A stretch of 64,000 bases of DNA from Granulicella sp. L46 (GCF_009765785.1 NZ_LMUT01000012.1:775301-839300); one strand, 5' to 3'. Numbered from the stretch's first letter, positions 10,336 to 19,664 are shown. Numbers and translations: made by a program. Notes: generated by a model from the letters alone, not told the origin.

Positions 10336-11859
10336 TTACCCGTGCGCCTGGGCAACGATGGGGCGCGCCCCAGCCAGCCTGCGGCCTGAAGGTGTAGGCG
10401 CCCTGCCCAGAAAAAGGGTTCCCAGAATCGGCGCAATGCGGGTGACCACGATGATCGCCAGCATCATTCCAAAGTTGCCATACCCCATAAAGTAGATCAT
10501 GCCACCAACAAGCTGTTCCGGGGCCGCGTGCGCAAGCCACACGACGACCATCAGTCCCCAGGGATATTTCGTCATGTCGCCGACGACGAAATCGACGCTA
10601 CTGAACAACAGGAGCCAGATCAGCGGAAGCAGCCACAAGATGCCACCCCACCCTTCGCAATGAAATGCCTCCGCTACAGGACTGAACGATATCCCGGTCG
10701 TGTAGTCTTCCGCTGCGAGGCCGGAACCCATCTCATGCGCATAAAAGTTGCCGCTAAAAGTTACCTGCTTGTCTTGATTGAGGAAGTGGGGCACAAGGTT
10801 CCCGAAATATTGATAAATGGGCGCCATCCCCTCGTAATGGTTCTGTGTTGAAAACGTGAAGAGTTGATCATCTGGAGGGATCATCGACATCCGTTCAATC
10901 AAGGATCCCTGTGGCTCGTTGTAATACTCCGCTACGCCCATCTCCCGCGTTACTCCGAGTTGCTTAACATGGTCGTTCAAGACCGACCGATGCGTAAGGA
11001 GATACCAGGCTAAGACTACGTGCTGGTCATTATCCATTCCTTCAGCCAGATCGCGCGATGCGGAGAGTGGCGAGATGAAGCCAAAGCTTAGGACGGCCAT
11101 CGCAACGACAGCCACCACATGGATAAAGCGCACTCTCAGTCGAGCGTAAAAAGCGCCAACCGCCCAGCAGACCATGGGCGAGAGCATGATTTGTTTAGAG
11201 AAGGAAATTAAGCCTAGGTAGCCAAAATAGACGATCACGGCAGCGCTGATCATATTGACAGAACGCCGTCCCCCGCTGTCCTTGATGGCGCCGATGGTTG
11301 CCAGAATGATGGCGAGGGGGCCAAAGACATTCACCTGGTTGAGCGCGCTGACGACGCCTCCTTGCGCGTTCCCGAAGACTGGCACTGCAAAAAGAATTGC
11401 GAGCCACACAATGGCGCAACCCAGAGCAGCGGCGCTGTAGTTGAGTTCAGCCTTGCTGAAACCGCCTCCGACTCCCATCGCCCGGAAGTCTATCTTTCGA
11501 TTGATCAGAGTGACTAGCAGCAACATCACCATGCTGCTGGTATAGAGAGCCATGTCGAGTAATGGGTCGAGAAGGTTGCTGTCTGCCGGTTCGCCCAGCA
11601 CTGCCTTATAGGTAACCCCGACGATCACAATGAGCGTGGAATACCAGAAGATATACGCACCTGTGATCCTGCTGAACCCTTCCGCAAAGTTGAAGGCGAG
11701 TACGCTCAGAATAACGAAGGCGAAATACAGAATGCTGAAGAGCAGGCCGGTGTGTTGAATCTGCTGCACGCAGAAAAATACGGAGGCAAAAACAAATACC
11801 TTCGACAAGGGGATTCGCGTTGGGAGCGAAAGGCGCACTAAAACGAGTTTACAAGACAC
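10336..11859 (-). CDS. Wzy-like polytopic membrane protein (possible oligosaccharide polymerase)
   Basis: Protein of 507 residues with roughly ten membrane helices and one long loop between about residues 270 and 400 (containing RDLAEGMDNDQHVV and EYYNEPQGSLIERM). Many short helices plus one large periplasmic loop is the pattern of O-antigen/exopolysaccharide polymerases (Wzy, EpsK/O-antigen ligase-like), which diverge too far for residue-level recognition by eye. The neighbours (GT-C transferases on both sides) support a role in polymer assembly at the inner membrane. The start is a GTG at 11859 without a strong Shine-Dalgarno site, so the N-terminus is uncertain. Alternative: a generic uncharacterised membrane protein. 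Confidence 0.5.
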   Translation of the reverse strand: MSCKLVLVRLSLPTRIPLSKVFVFASVFFCVQQIQHTGLLFSILYFAFVILSVLAFNFAEGFSRITGAYIFWYSTLIVIVGVTYKAVLGEPADSNLLDPLLDMALYTSSMVMLLLVTLINRKIDFRAMGVGGGFSKAELNYSAAALGCAIVWLAILFAVPVFGNAQGGVVSALNQVNVFGPLAIILATIGAIKDSGGRRSVNMISAAVIVYFGYLGLISFSKQIMLSPMVCWAVGAFYARLRVRFIHVVAVVAMAVLSFGFISPLSASRDLAEGMDNDQHVVLAWYLLTHRSVLNDHVKQLGVTREMGVAEYYNEPQGSLIERMSMIPPDDQLFTFSTQNHYEGMAPIYQYFGNLVPHFLNQDKQVTFSGNFYAHEMGSGLAAEDYTTGISFSPVAEAFHCEGWGGILWLLPLIWLLLFSSVDFVVGDMTKYPWGLMVVVWLAHAAPEQLVGGMIYFMGYGNFGMMLAIIVVTRIAPILGTLFLGRAPTPSGRRLAGARPIVAQAHG

Positions 11860-11929
11860 TTGCGGCAGAAATCCGCGAGATCCGCTGCCAACGGTCGCCC
11901 TCCTTGCAAAGATTGGTCAGCCCGGTGTC

Positions 11930-13012
11930 TTACTCCTCCTGCATGCGAGCGCGGGACTGTGCAGCCGGCCGTATCCACTCGCTCCATAAAATCAGGGCGA
12001 TACAGGGCATCATGAATGCCGCGAGTTCGCTGAAGATTCGAATCTCAATCACCACACCCACCAGCAGCATGGCGACAGCCCATAAGGCCATGACGATTGC
12101 AGCGGAATGGGCTAGCGCTCGATCGCCTATCTTGTTGAACTTTGCGATAAACAGTGGAAGCGTAAATCCAAATAATGAGAGCAGCAGCGCCCACTGAGGA
12201 GGCTTCATCAGTGACCGTAGATTTCCGGCCAGGCGAATTCCAAACCATCGCGTTGGCATCGACCCCTCGAGGGGATTGTTGCGAAAGTGATGCTCAATCC
12301 ACATTCGTAAGGCGATCCAGATTAACAATTGGACAGCCACGTACGGAAGAACCTTCGCCCATGGGCGTCCAATGGCGCCGGGCGCTTCCTTCGCATATCT
12401 GTTCTTGAACCAGGTATAGAGCGCAAGGAACAACGGAATGAAAATGATTGTCTCCCGGTTCAACGTTCCGATCGCAACAACCAGCGTCAGAGCCGCATAC
12501 CGCTTCGCTATCACCAGCCACACCGAAACCACGAATGCAGTCAGCGAGAGAACATCGTACGGCAGCATGAAGATTCCATAGCCGACAACAAGATTGAAAT
12601 ACGCCATGTACAAGATGAGCAGTGAGGCCCACGCCGAAAACGTTCGATCTCCTGTCAGGAGTTGCAGCGTAGATCGACCCGCCAGGATGCAAACGACCAT
12701 GGCAACAAAGTTGACGATCAATATCGCAACAGCATACGGGCTCTGCAAAGCGTCAGGCAGATGAGCACCAAGGTGGGTGAGAGCACCGCTCCAGTGCGGA
12801 TTCGCGGCTGTCGCCTTCAAAACCCAGGCCATCAACACGCGGCCCTGGAAGGGCATCATGGCTGTTCCGTTAGCATAGGCGGCCAAGTCCAAATACGGTG
12901 CATTGCGCCACACATACCGAATCGTGAACTGGGCGCAGGCCAGAAGCACGAAGATCCACCAGCCAATTTGGGCAGATCGAGACATCGAGCCGGGCTGATC
13001 ATCAGCATGCAT
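11930..13012 (-). CDS. polytopic membrane protein, possible glycosyltransferase
   Basis: Inner-membrane protein of about 360 residues with 8-9 hydrophobic helices. The first extracytoplasmic loop reads RNAPYLDLAAYANGTAMMPFQGRVLMAW, and later come TLNRETIIF and a C-terminal acidic tail. The NRET-type motif and small size resemble uncharacterised membrane proteins of bacterial polysaccharide clusters, but I do not recognise a named family. The ATG at 13012 is preceded by GGAGA at a 9-nt spacing and avoids overlap with the radical SAM gene; an earlier start at 13105 would overlap that gene by 44 bp. It probably shares a transcript with the radical SAM gene 49 bp upstream. Confidence 0.6.
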   Translation of the reverse strand: MHADDQPGSMSRSAQIGWWIFVLLACAQFTIRYVWRNAPYLDLAAYANGTAMMPFQGRVLMAWVLKATAANPHWSGALTHLGAHLPDALQSPYAVAILIVNFVAMVVCILAGRSTLQLLTGDRTFSAWASLLILYMAYFNLVVGYGIFMLPYDVLSLTAFVVSVWLVIAKRYAALTLVVAIGTLNRETIIFIPLFLALYTWFKNRYAKEAPGAIGRPWAKVLPYVAVQLLIWIALRMWIEHHFRNNPLEGSMPTRWFGIRLAGNLRSLMKPPQWALLLSLFGFTLPLFIAKFNKIGDRALAHSAAIVMALWAVAMLLVGVVIEIRIFSELAAFMMPCIALILWSEWIRPAAQSRARMQEE

Positions 13013-13061
13013 CGCTTGCGTCTCCGCGAAGGAAATGGTTGTCCAGGAGCGTTTGGAAGGA

Positions 13062-14141
13062 TTATTGAATTTGTACGAGACCGGCCTCGGCGCCGTGCCC
13101 CGCACCGCCCGGCGTGATGGTGGTCTTCTGCGGAGAGCGCCAGTGGTCGATATAGCTCACCTGGTGGACGCAGCTGATCGTGCAGTTCGGTGCACACGAC
13201 TTCTCCGTGAGGAACTCACGCTTCACAATCTCCGTCGTATACTCGGCTACCGGAATCCCGGGATACCCACGCTGCTGCGAGCAGTAAGAAACGATCCCAT
13301 TCTCGTCCACGTAGAGATAACGCGAACCCGCGCGGCAGCGCCAGTCATTCGGCAAACCATTCGCGATGGCTTCCTGAAATCCGTTGAAGCGGGAGTAGCT
13401 GCGCCGCGTCAGCCGCCGCACTTCGTCCCACACCTTGCGCTCACGATCGCCAAGCGGCTTTAGCTGCCCGCTGCCGTCATGAATAATCCCAATCGTCGAG
13501 CTGAAACCCAGTGCCAGTGCGCGTTTGGAGATCGTCAGCGCGTCTTCGGGATTTGCAATTCCGCCGCCCACAACCGAATTGATGTTCACATGAAAGTCGG
13601 CGTGCTCGGCCAGCATTGCCAGCTTGGCGTCCAGGACTTTCAGCGACTTCTTCGATACCTCATCCGGCATCACGTTGTCGATGGAAATCTGCATGTGATC
13701 GAGGCCGGCTTCGTTCAGCCGCTTAATCCGCTCGGGCATCAGCAAGTAGCCGTTGGTGATCATGCCGGCAATCGCGCCCGTCTTCCGAATCTGCCGGATC
13801 ACGTCTTCGAGCTGCGGATGAAGCAGCGGTTCGCCGCCGGAGATGGTGATCACCGACGTCCCTAGCCGTCCCAGGTGGTCGATCCTGCGCTTCATCTCCT
13901 CGATATCCACGGGATCCGACACGTCGTCGAACTCATTGCAATAGGTGCAGGCCAGGTTGCAGCGACGCATCGGCACAATATGCGCCATGTACGGATGAGA
14001 GGTCCCAGCGACGGCCGAGGCAATCGACCCCAGTTCGCGGAGCTTGCGGGTTGCGGCGATCAACCGCCGACGGGTGGTCATGCGGCGCGTTCCCTGAGCC
14101 TTGGCGGGTGCTGTTTTCGGAGCTGGTGTCGTCGTTGTCAT
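13062..14141 (-). CDS. radical SAM protein with C-terminal extra cysteines
   Basis: Cytoplasmic radical SAM enzyme. The CNLACTYC motif (Cys61, 65, 68) binds the SAM-cleaving 4Fe-4S cluster, and ISGGEPLL is the usual glycine-rich SAM-contact strand. The C-terminal part holds WRCRAGSRYLYVDENGIVSYC and CAPNCTISC, Cys-rich segments like the SPASM/Twitch auxiliary-cluster region. Total length is 359 residues. The substrate is not evident; similar enzymes modify peptides, lipids or sugars. It is the first gene of the minus-strand run that continues into membrane glycan genes, so modification of an envelope lipid or carrier is plausible but unproven. The N-terminal 20 residues are low-complexity and a second Met at residue 21 is an alternative start. 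Confidence 0.85.
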   Translation of the reverse strand: MTTTTPAPKTAPAKAQGTRRMTTRRRLIAATRKLRELGSIASAVAGTSHPYMAHIVPMRRCNLACTYCNEFDDVSDPVDIEEMKRRIDHLGRLGTSVITISGGEPLLHPQLEDVIRQIRKTGAIAGMITNGYLLMPERIKRLNEAGLDHMQISIDNVMPDEVSKKSLKVLDAKLAMLAEHADFHVNINSVVGGGIANPEDALTISKRALALGFSSTIGIIHDGSGQLKPLGDRERKVWDEVRRLTRRSYSRFNGFQEAIANGLPNDWRCRAGSRYLYVDENGIVSYCSQQRGYPGIPVAEYTTEIVKREFLTEKSCAPNCTISCVHQVSYIDHWRSPQKTTITPGGAGHGAEAGLVQIQ

Positions 14142-14230
14142 GCGGCTTGGTTATTCTATCGTGTCGGCCCTGCTGCGCGCCTGCACCACTCCCCGCCGCT
14201 CGCAGTAAACTAGCCTCGGAGGCGACACCC

Positions 14231-14452
14231 ATGCCGCACGAACTCGACTGGTCCGACACCCTGGAGATTGGCATTCAACTGCAGGAGATGTTTCCCGACA
14301 CCGATCCCTACTCGGTCCGCTTCACCGACCTCCACAAGTGGGTAACCCAGCTTCCCGGCTTCAAGGGCGACCCCACCAAATCCAACGAAGGCCTCCTCGA
14401 GGCCATCCAGACCGCCTGGCACGAAGAGTACGAAGACGCAAAAGACGCCTAG
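14231..14452 (+). CDS. iscX: IscX Fe-S cluster assembly protein
   Basis: Small acidic protein of 73 residues that binds IscS and iron and tunes the rate of Fe-S cluster assembly. It has the whole IscX pattern: an LDWSDTLEIG start, YSVRFTDLHKWV in the middle, GDPTKSNEGLLEAIQ and an EYED-rich end, with the acidic patch used to bind IscS. The ATG at 14231 follows GGAGG with an 8-nt spacer. Upstream in-frame codons extend to 14051 but encode no family sequence. It stands alone here, 45 kb from the iscR-like/iscS pair later in the window. Confidence 0.92.
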   Translation: MPHELDWSDTLEIGIQLQEMFPDTDPYSVRFTDLHKWVTQLPGFKGDPTKSNEGLLEAIQTAWHEEYEDAKDA

Positions 14453-14607
14453 GCCAAACGTCGCCGGCCTTCTGGTTTCGTACATCGCACGCGTGCGAGA
14501 GAAAAAGTTTTCCCTTTATTTAATCCATAGTCACCAGTTCCTCTTAAGCTGCTTGCCGAACAGAATTCTGCTGCGCAAGCAACGTTCGGAGGCTACCATC
14601 GTTGCGT

Positions 14608-15288
14608 ATGAGTCTTTCGGCACCTCCCACGCCCAACCTCCCTCCGCCAACCCTCGCCGCTAAGCCCCAAGCCGGACGCCCCCGCTCCTTCGATCGTGAG
14701 CAGGCCCTCGACGCCGCGATGCGGGTGTTTTGGAAGCAGGGTTACGAAGGCGCTTCTCTGACCGCGCTCACCGCCGCCATGAGGATTAACCGCCCCAGCC
14801 TTTACGCGGCGTTCGGCGACAAAGCCAATCTCTTCCGCGAGGCTGTCGCACGTTACGGCACTGGCCCGGGTCGCTACGTCCGCCGCGCGCTTGGTCAGCC
14901 TCGGGCGCGCCAGGTCGCCGAGATGCTGCTGCGCGGCACCGTTGCCATGGCCACCGATTCGGCCAACCCTGGCGGCTGCCTCTGGGTGCAGGGCGCCCTC
15001 GTCGCCAGCACTGAAGGCGAATCTATACGCCAGGAGATGGCGGCCGTCCGCGAGCGTGGTATCGCCCAGATGCGCGACCGCTTCGAGCGCGCCCGCCGCG
15101 AAAGCGACCTTCCCGCGTCCACCGACGTTCCGGCCCTCACGCTCTTCCTTGTCAGCATGATGAACGGACTGGCTGTGCAGGCCAGCGGCGGCCATAGTCG
15201 CGACGCTCTCAATCGCGCCGTCGACCTTGCCCTCTGCGTCTGGCCCGTTTCCGAAGTAGCTGAGCCCTCGAATACGCCCACCGCATAA
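14608..15288 (+). CDS. TetR/AcrR family transcriptional regulator
   Basis: DNA-binding repressor-type protein. Residues about 25-75 form a TetR helix-turn-helix (FDREQALDAAMRVFWKQGY, then SLTALTAAM and RPSLYAAFGDKANLF), and the remainder is the ligand-binding helical domain including a Cys in NPGGCLWVQGAL, as in the TetR_C_33-like subgroup. Two starts compete: the ATG at 14608 is 15 nt from GGAGG, while a TTG at 14602 is 9 nt from it and adds two residues. The ligand and target are unknown; no obviously regulated gene is divergent from it, and the neighbours are iscX upstream and a DsbA-like gene convergent downstream. Confidence 0.88.
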   Translation: MSLSAPPTPNLPPPTLAAKPQAGRPRSFDREQALDAAMRVFWKQGYEGASLTALTAAMRINRPSLYAAFGDKANLFREAVARYGTGPGRYVRRALGQPRARQVAEMLLRGTVAMATDSANPGGCLWVQGALVASTEGESIRQEMAAVRERGIAQMRDRFERARRESDLPASTDVPALTLFLVSMMNGLAVQASGGHSRDALNRAVDLALCVWPVSEVAEPSNTPTA

Positions 15289-15292
15289 GAAA

Positions 15293-15316
15293 AGCCGCCC
15301 GCACAGGCGGACGGCT
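15293..15316. terminator. hairpin between convergent TetR and DsbA-like genes
   Basis: AGCCGCCCGC and GGCGGACGGCT form a 10-bp stem with one mismatch and a short loop, placed between two converging genes. There is no strong T-tract on either side, so termination activity is only likely. Confidence 0.5.
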
Positions 15317-15333
15317 CTTCCACATCAAAATCA

Positions 15334-15990
15334 TTATTTCGTTGTCTTGTGATGCTCCGCCGGGGCGCCACCGACCGACGCCTGTGCCTGGTCAATCGCC
15401 TGGTACAGGTCGGACACATCCTTCACCTGGATCCACCCCTTGGCCGTAACGACCACCAGAGTCGGCGTCTCCGTAAGACCAAGCTTGTTGCCCAGCGCAA
15501 CATCCTTCTCCACCTCACGCGCCAGTTGGCCCGTGGGATCAATTACGAACGGAAGCTGCTTGCCGTTCTTGGTGAAAAACTGCTGCGTAAAGCGGTTGAG
15601 ATCGTCCTTGCTGGCAAACTTGAACTGCGACGCGAAGACCTCGCGGCGATACTGCGTGGCCAGCTCCGGTGAGACCTTATCCTGCAGATACCGCGCATAG
15701 ATGGCCGCTTCGCGGCTCCAGATATGGCCCGGGATCAGGAAGTCATACCGCACATACGGAATCTTGTAATGGTCCACCGCCATATGCACGAACGGGAATG
15801 CATGCGCGCAGGCGGGGCATTCCAGGTCCTCCCACTCAACGATTGCGACCTTCGCGCCCGCTGGCGGCACCAGCATCGAGGTGTCCCGGAAGTGATCGGG
15901 CTGCTGGCTGGACGGAACAGCGACCTGCGCCTTCGCTGAAACTGTGGAAAGCGAGAACGCGAGGGCGGTCAAAACAATAACTCGAGACAT
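15334..15990 (-). CDS. DsbA-like secreted thioredoxin-fold protein
   Basis: Periplasmic thiol-disulfide oxidoreductase of the DsbA/Thioredoxin_4 type. A signal peptide (MSRVIVLTALAFSLSTVSAKA) precedes a thioredoxin fold with active-site CPAC (Cys58, Cys61 counted from the ATG at 15990) after VEWEDLE, a helical insertion in the middle and a cis-Pro loop in TETPTLVV. The CPAC dipeptide differs from E. coli DsbA (CPHC) and is typical of DsbA/DsbG-like proteins of Acidobacteria. A TTG at 16005 would add five residues in front of the signal peptide. A redox role for secreted proteins is well supported; whether it oxidises or isomerises is not decidable here. Confidence 0.85.
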   Translation of the reverse strand: MSRVIVLTALAFSLSTVSAKAQVAVPSSQQPDHFRDTSMLVPPAGAKVAIVEWEDLECPACAHAFPFVHMAVDHYKIPYVRYDFLIPGHIWSREAAIYARYLQDKVSPELATQYRREVFASQFKFASKDDLNRFTQQFFTKNGKQLPFVIDPTGQLAREVEKDVALGNKLGLTETPTLVVVTAKGWIQVKDVSDLYQAIDQAQASVGGAPAEHHKTTK

Positions 15991-16177
15991 AACAGATAGA
16001 CGCAAGCGGCTGACCTTTGAGCAAGTGTGCTCCAGCCCTATTGAATCACCTAGCAGCTAAATCGCCAAACGCCCGTGGCTTGTCGGCAACCCGCCCGAAA
16101 ACTTCCCCGTTACACACATCCGCACAGACCACCTCCGCACCGGAGGAATGCTATCCTCCAAGCGAAGGAAAGTCGAA

Positions 16178-17557
16178 ATGATTCCAGCTCTCATCGTCCT
16201 CCAACTCCTCACGCTCGTGGCGCTAATCGTCCTGCTGGTGCGGCGAAATGCCACCACCGCGCCTCCAGCAGAAGACCCTCGCCTCTCGCAGCTGCTTGCC
16301 GCCGATTTGCCTGCGCAATTCACGCGCCTCGATGCACGCTCCCAGGGCCTCGATCAGCACCTCCGCGCCGAGCTGTCGCAGCTCCGCACCGATACTGCCT
16401 CCTCCAGCACCTCGTTGCGCACCGAAGTCCTGACCAGCATGGATACCCTCGGCAATACCCTGCACTCCAAGCTGGAAACCTCCCGAGTTGGCTTCGCAGC
16501 GCAGGCGAACGAAAGCCGCGAGGCGCTGCACTCCCGCCTCAATGAGCTCCGCACCGGCCAGAGCGAGCACCTGGAAACCCTGCGCAAGACTGTCGAAGAC
16601 CGGCTCGACAAACTCAATGTCACCAACGCCGCCAAGCTCGAGGAAATGCGCATCACCGTCGACGAAAAACTCCACGCCACGCTCCAGACACGGCTCACCG
16701 AAAGCTTCGGCCAGGTGACCGACCAGCTCACCAAGGTTCACGCCGGGCTGGGCGAAATGACCAAGCTGTCCGCCGGCGTCGACGATCTCTCGCGGATCTT
16801 CACCAACGTAAAATCCCGAGGCACCATCGGCGAAGTCATGCTCGAGACCCTGCTCAAGCAGATGCTCGCGCCCAGCCAGTTCGAGAAGAACGCGAAGCCC
16901 AAGGTTGGCTCCAACGAGGTAGTCGAGTTCGTCGTCAAGCTGCCCACGCCCAACGGCGAAGCACTGCTTCCCATCGACTCCAAGTTCCCGCGCGAAGCCT
17001 GGGAGCGTCTCGAAACCGCCTACCAGACTGGCGCGGATCTCGTCAGTGCCGGCAAAGCCTTCGAGACGGCCATTCGCAACGAAGGCAAGAAGATTTGCGA
17101 GAAATACATTTCTCCGCCGCGCACCACCTCCTTCGCCATCATGTTTCTTCCCACGGAGGGACTCTACGCGGAGGTGATGCGCCGCGACGGACTGCAGACC
17201 GACATCCAGCAGAATTGCCATGTCACCATCGCCGGACCCAGCACCCTCTCCGCCATTCTCAACAGCTTCCAGATGGGCTTCCACATGCTGCAGCTTCAGC
17301 AGAAAGGCGACGAGGTATGGAAGGTGCTAGCCAACGCCCAAAAGCAATTCGGGAACTTGGGCGTACTCATGACGCGGATGGAAACCCAGGTCAATACCGT
17401 GCAGAACACGATCCAAGAGGTCGGCAAACGAACCCGTGTTATCAACAAAGCGCTCAGCGATGTAAGCGTCGACGACGCCCAATCCTCCCTACCCGTCGCC
17501 TCTAACTCCGGCTTCGATGGCCTTCTTCCGATGATCGCTGCCAGCGACGACGAATGA
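16178..17557 (+). CDS. rmuC: DNA recombination protein RmuC
   Basis: RmuC-family protein, thought to limit inversions and DNA rearrangements at inverted repeats. An N-terminal membrane anchor (MIPALIVLQLLTLVALIVLLV) is followed by a long coiled coil (residues about 40-200) and the RmuC core: IGEVMLETLLKQMLAPSQ, LLPIDSKFPREAWERL, IMFLPTEGLYAEV and the C-terminal NTIQEVGKRTRVINKAL. The ATG at 16178 follows GAAGGAAAG. The core shows the PD-(D/E)XK-like residues usual for the family. It is monocistronic, between a divergent DsbA-like gene and acpP. Anchoring to the membrane is typical for the family. Confidence 0.9.
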   Translation: MIPALIVLQLLTLVALIVLLVRRNATTAPPAEDPRLSQLLAADLPAQFTRLDARSQGLDQHLRAELSQLRTDTASSSTSLRTEVLTSMDTLGNTLHSKLETSRVGFAAQANESREALHSRLNELRTGQSEHLETLRKTVEDRLDKLNVTNAAKLEEMRITVDEKLHATLQTRLTESFGQVTDQLTKVHAGLGEMTKLSAGVDDLSRIFTNVKSRGTIGEVMLETLLKQMLAPSQFEKNAKPKVGSNEVVEFVVKLPTPNGEALLPIDSKFPREAWERLETAYQTGADLVSAGKAFETAIRNEGKKICEKYISPPRTTSFAIMFLPTEGLYAEVMRRDGLQTDIQQNCHVTIAGPSTLSAILNSFQMGFHMLQLQQKGDEVWKVLANAQKQFGNLGVLMTRMETQVNTVQNTIQEVGKRTRVINKALSDVSVDDAQSSLPVASNSGFDGLLPMIAASDDE

Positions 17558-17977
17558 TCCGCCGCGGCTAGTGCTAGCTTTCTTTACGCCTTAATGTCTT
17601 GCGGCGACAGATGGCGCACTCCCACGGATACCACCCAAATGAGGTCAGAATGTATCGCTGAAAGAATCCACGCCGATTTACCCTGCGGAACTTGATTGAT
17701 CCGCACCAGAAACACACTCTTACTGACATCGTCGCGCCGATCCTTATACCGTCCCGGCCATATCTCTGACCCGGAGATTCACGCTAGAATATACAGGAGT
17801 TTGGTCCGCCGAGCATGTTTGGGGGATGCCTGTCGAGGGGTTCCACCGTTCACCCTGCGTCGGCTTTACACCGTCCAACCACGTCGGTATGCTTTCACAC
17901 TGGGGCAGTCAATCGGGCAGCTCGCTCTAGAAGGTCAATGTCCGCGCCCAACCCAGGACTTCATAGGAGATCGTACG
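17558..17977. other. 420-bp intergenic region upstream of acpP
   Basis: No convincing coding region or known RNA is seen. It must hold the acpP-fabF promoter; a TAGAATATACAGG stretch around 17788-17800 is the most promoter-like AT-rich site. An AGGAGA ribosome binding site at 17964-17969 precedes acpP. Nothing else stands out. Confidence 0.4.
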
Positions 17978-18220
17978 ATGGCAGCAGTTGATGAGAAGGT
18001 TAAGCAGATTATTGTCGAGCAACTTCAGGTGGATGAAGCCGAAGTCACACCCGGCGCGAGCTTCCAGGAAGATCTCGGTGCCGACTCGCTCGACGTCGTC
18101 GAGCTCGTGATGCAGTTCGAAGAGGCCTTCGACATCCAGATCCCGGATGAGGACGCGGAGAAGATCAAAACCGTCAAGGACGCGACCGAGTATATCGAGA
18201 AGCACCAGAAAGTTAAGTAG
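17978..18220 (+). CDS. acpP: acyl carrier protein
   Basis: Cytoplasmic carrier of growing acyl chains in type II fatty-acid synthesis. All 80 residues fit AcpP: an acidic four-helix protein with the phosphopantetheine-attachment motif [11 protein letters not shown] (Ser37). The ATG at 17978 has AGGAGA eight nucleotides upstream. Upstream in-frame codons back to 17696 encode nothing related. fabF follows 71 bp downstream on the same strand, the usual acpP-fabF pairing, so one transcript is expected. Confidence 0.97.
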   Translation: MAAVDEKVKQIIVEQLQVDEAEVTPGASFQEDLGADSLDVVELVMQFEEAFDIQIPDEDAEKIKTVKDATEYIEKHQKVK

Positions 18221-18291
18221 TTAGCTCCACGGATCTGCAGCAGCGGGATAGCTGTTTCTGCAGTCTAAGGACAACAAGGAATGAGAGTAAG

Positions 18292-19545
18292 ATGTCGCAT
18301 CGTCGTGTCGTTGTAACGGGCATGGGCCTCCTTTGCGGGGTGGGGAATACCGCTCCGCAAATTTGGGAAGGCCTGCTCTCCGGTAAGAGTGGCATGGCTG
18401 AGATCACTGCGTTCGATCTCACCGGTCACTCCGTCCGCATTGCTGCCGAGGTCAAAGACTTCGATCCGCACGCCTTCGTGGAGAAGAAGGAGGCCCGCAA
18501 GATGGGCCGCTTTATCCACTTCGCCATGGCTGCCGCGCAGGAGGCCATGCAGCACTCCGGCCTAAAGGTCACCGATGAGACTGCCGAGAACGTCGGCGTG
18601 CACATCGGCTCCGGCATCGGCGGGTTCGATGTCATCGAGCGCGAACACTCGGCGATGCTCGCCGGCGGCCCGCGCAAGATCTCTCCCTTCTTCATTCCCG
18701 CCACGATCATCAACCTCGCCGCCGGGCATGTTTCCATCAAGTACGGCGCCAAGGGACCCAACGAGGCCACCGCGACCGCCTGCACCTCCTCGGCGCACAG
18801 CATTGGCGACGCCTTCCGCATCATCCAGCGCGGCGATGCCGATGCCATGATTGCCGGCGGCGCCGAAGCTGCCATTACCCCACTTTCGGTTGGCGGATTC
18901 GCCGCCATGAAGGCGCTCTCCACCCGTAACGACGACCCCACCCACGCCTGCCGCCCCTTCGACAAGGATCGCGACGGCTTTGTGTGCGGGGAAGGCGCCG
19001 GCATCCTGATCCTCGAGGAGCTGGAGTTCGCCAAGGCTCGCGGAGCCAACATCCTGGCCGAGGTTATCGGTTACGGCATGAGCGGCGACGCTTACCACAT
19101 GACCGGCATGGCCCCCGAAGGCGATGGCTGCCGCCGCGCCATGCAGGCCGCCCTGCGCGTCGCCGGCATCTCGGCCGACAAGATCGACTACGTCAATGCC
19201 CACGCCACCTCCACCCCCGTCGGCGACTCTCTCGAATCCAAGGCCATTGAAAACGTCTTCGGCGAGAAGGCCCTGAGCCACGAGCTGCTGGTCAGCTCCA
19301 CCAAGTCCATGACCGGCCACCTCCTCGGCGGCGCCGGCGGACTGGAAGCCGGCATCACCATTATGGCCATGGTGAACCAGATTGCCCCACCCACCATGAA
19401 CCTGGACAACGTTGACCCGGCCTGCCGCCTGAACTACGTCCCCAACAAGCCGCAGTCGGCCAAGATCGACTATGCCCTCTCCAACAGCTTCGGCTTTGGC
19501 GGCACCAACGGCTCGCTGGTCTTCAAGCGCTGGGGCGCCGAGTAA
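18292..19545 (+). CDS. fabF: beta-ketoacyl-ACP synthase II (FabF)
   Basis: Condensing enzyme that extends acyl-ACP with malonyl-ACP. The 417-residue length and the catalytic triad match FabF: Cys164 in TATACTSSAHS, His304 in NAHATSTPVGD and His343 in KSMTGHLLGGAGG, plus the C-terminal NSFGFGGTNGSLVF. It lies directly after acpP and ends in a strong hairpin terminator at 19585. No oddities. Confidence 0.97.
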   Translation: MSHRRVVVTGMGLLCGVGNTAPQIWEGLLSGKSGMAEITAFDLTGHSVRIAAEVKDFDPHAFVEKKEARKMGRFIHFAMAAAQEAMQHSGLKVTDETAENVGVHIGSGIGGFDVIEREHSAMLAGGPRKISPFFIPATIINLAAGHVSIKYGAKGPNEATATACTSSAHSIGDAFRIIQRGDADAMIAGGAEAAITPLSVGGFAAMKALSTRNDDPTHACRPFDKDRDGFVCGEGAGILILEELEFAKARGANILAEVIGYGMSGDAYHMTGMAPEGDGCRRAMQAALRVAGISADKIDYVNAHATSTPVGDSLESKAIENVFGEKALSHELLVSSTKSMTGHLLGGAGGLEAGITIMAMVNQIAPPTMNLDNVDPACRLNYVPNKPQSAKIDYALSNSFGFGGTNGSLVFKRWGAE

Positions 19546-19584
19546 GCTCAAACGCCCGTATCAATCGTTCGTGAATTGCAGAAA

Positions 19585-19613
19585 GGCCCGGCATCTCGCC
19601 GGGCCATTTCTCT
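19585..19613 (+). terminator. intrinsic terminator of acpP-fabF
   Basis: A perfect 8-bp GC stem, GGCCCGGC/GCCGGGCC, with loop ATCTC is followed by ATTTCTCTG. Confidence 0.8.
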
Positions 19614-19664
19614 GCCTGCCGCATCCAATCAAGGCGAACAGTACATCGCACCAGGAGAAGAACT

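Noticed and set aside
16223..17284. 353-codon minus-strand frame
   Set aside because: Antisense to rmuC, whose plus-strand protein has clear family motifs; this one is Gly/Leu/Glu-rich and featureless.
17696..17977. Coding extension upstream of acpP
   Set aside because: In-frame codons lack acyl-carrier-protein character, and AGGAGA correctly precedes the ATG at 17978.
18562..19551. 329-codon minus-strand frame
   Set aside because: Antisense to fabF, which has the complete Cys-His-His triad.
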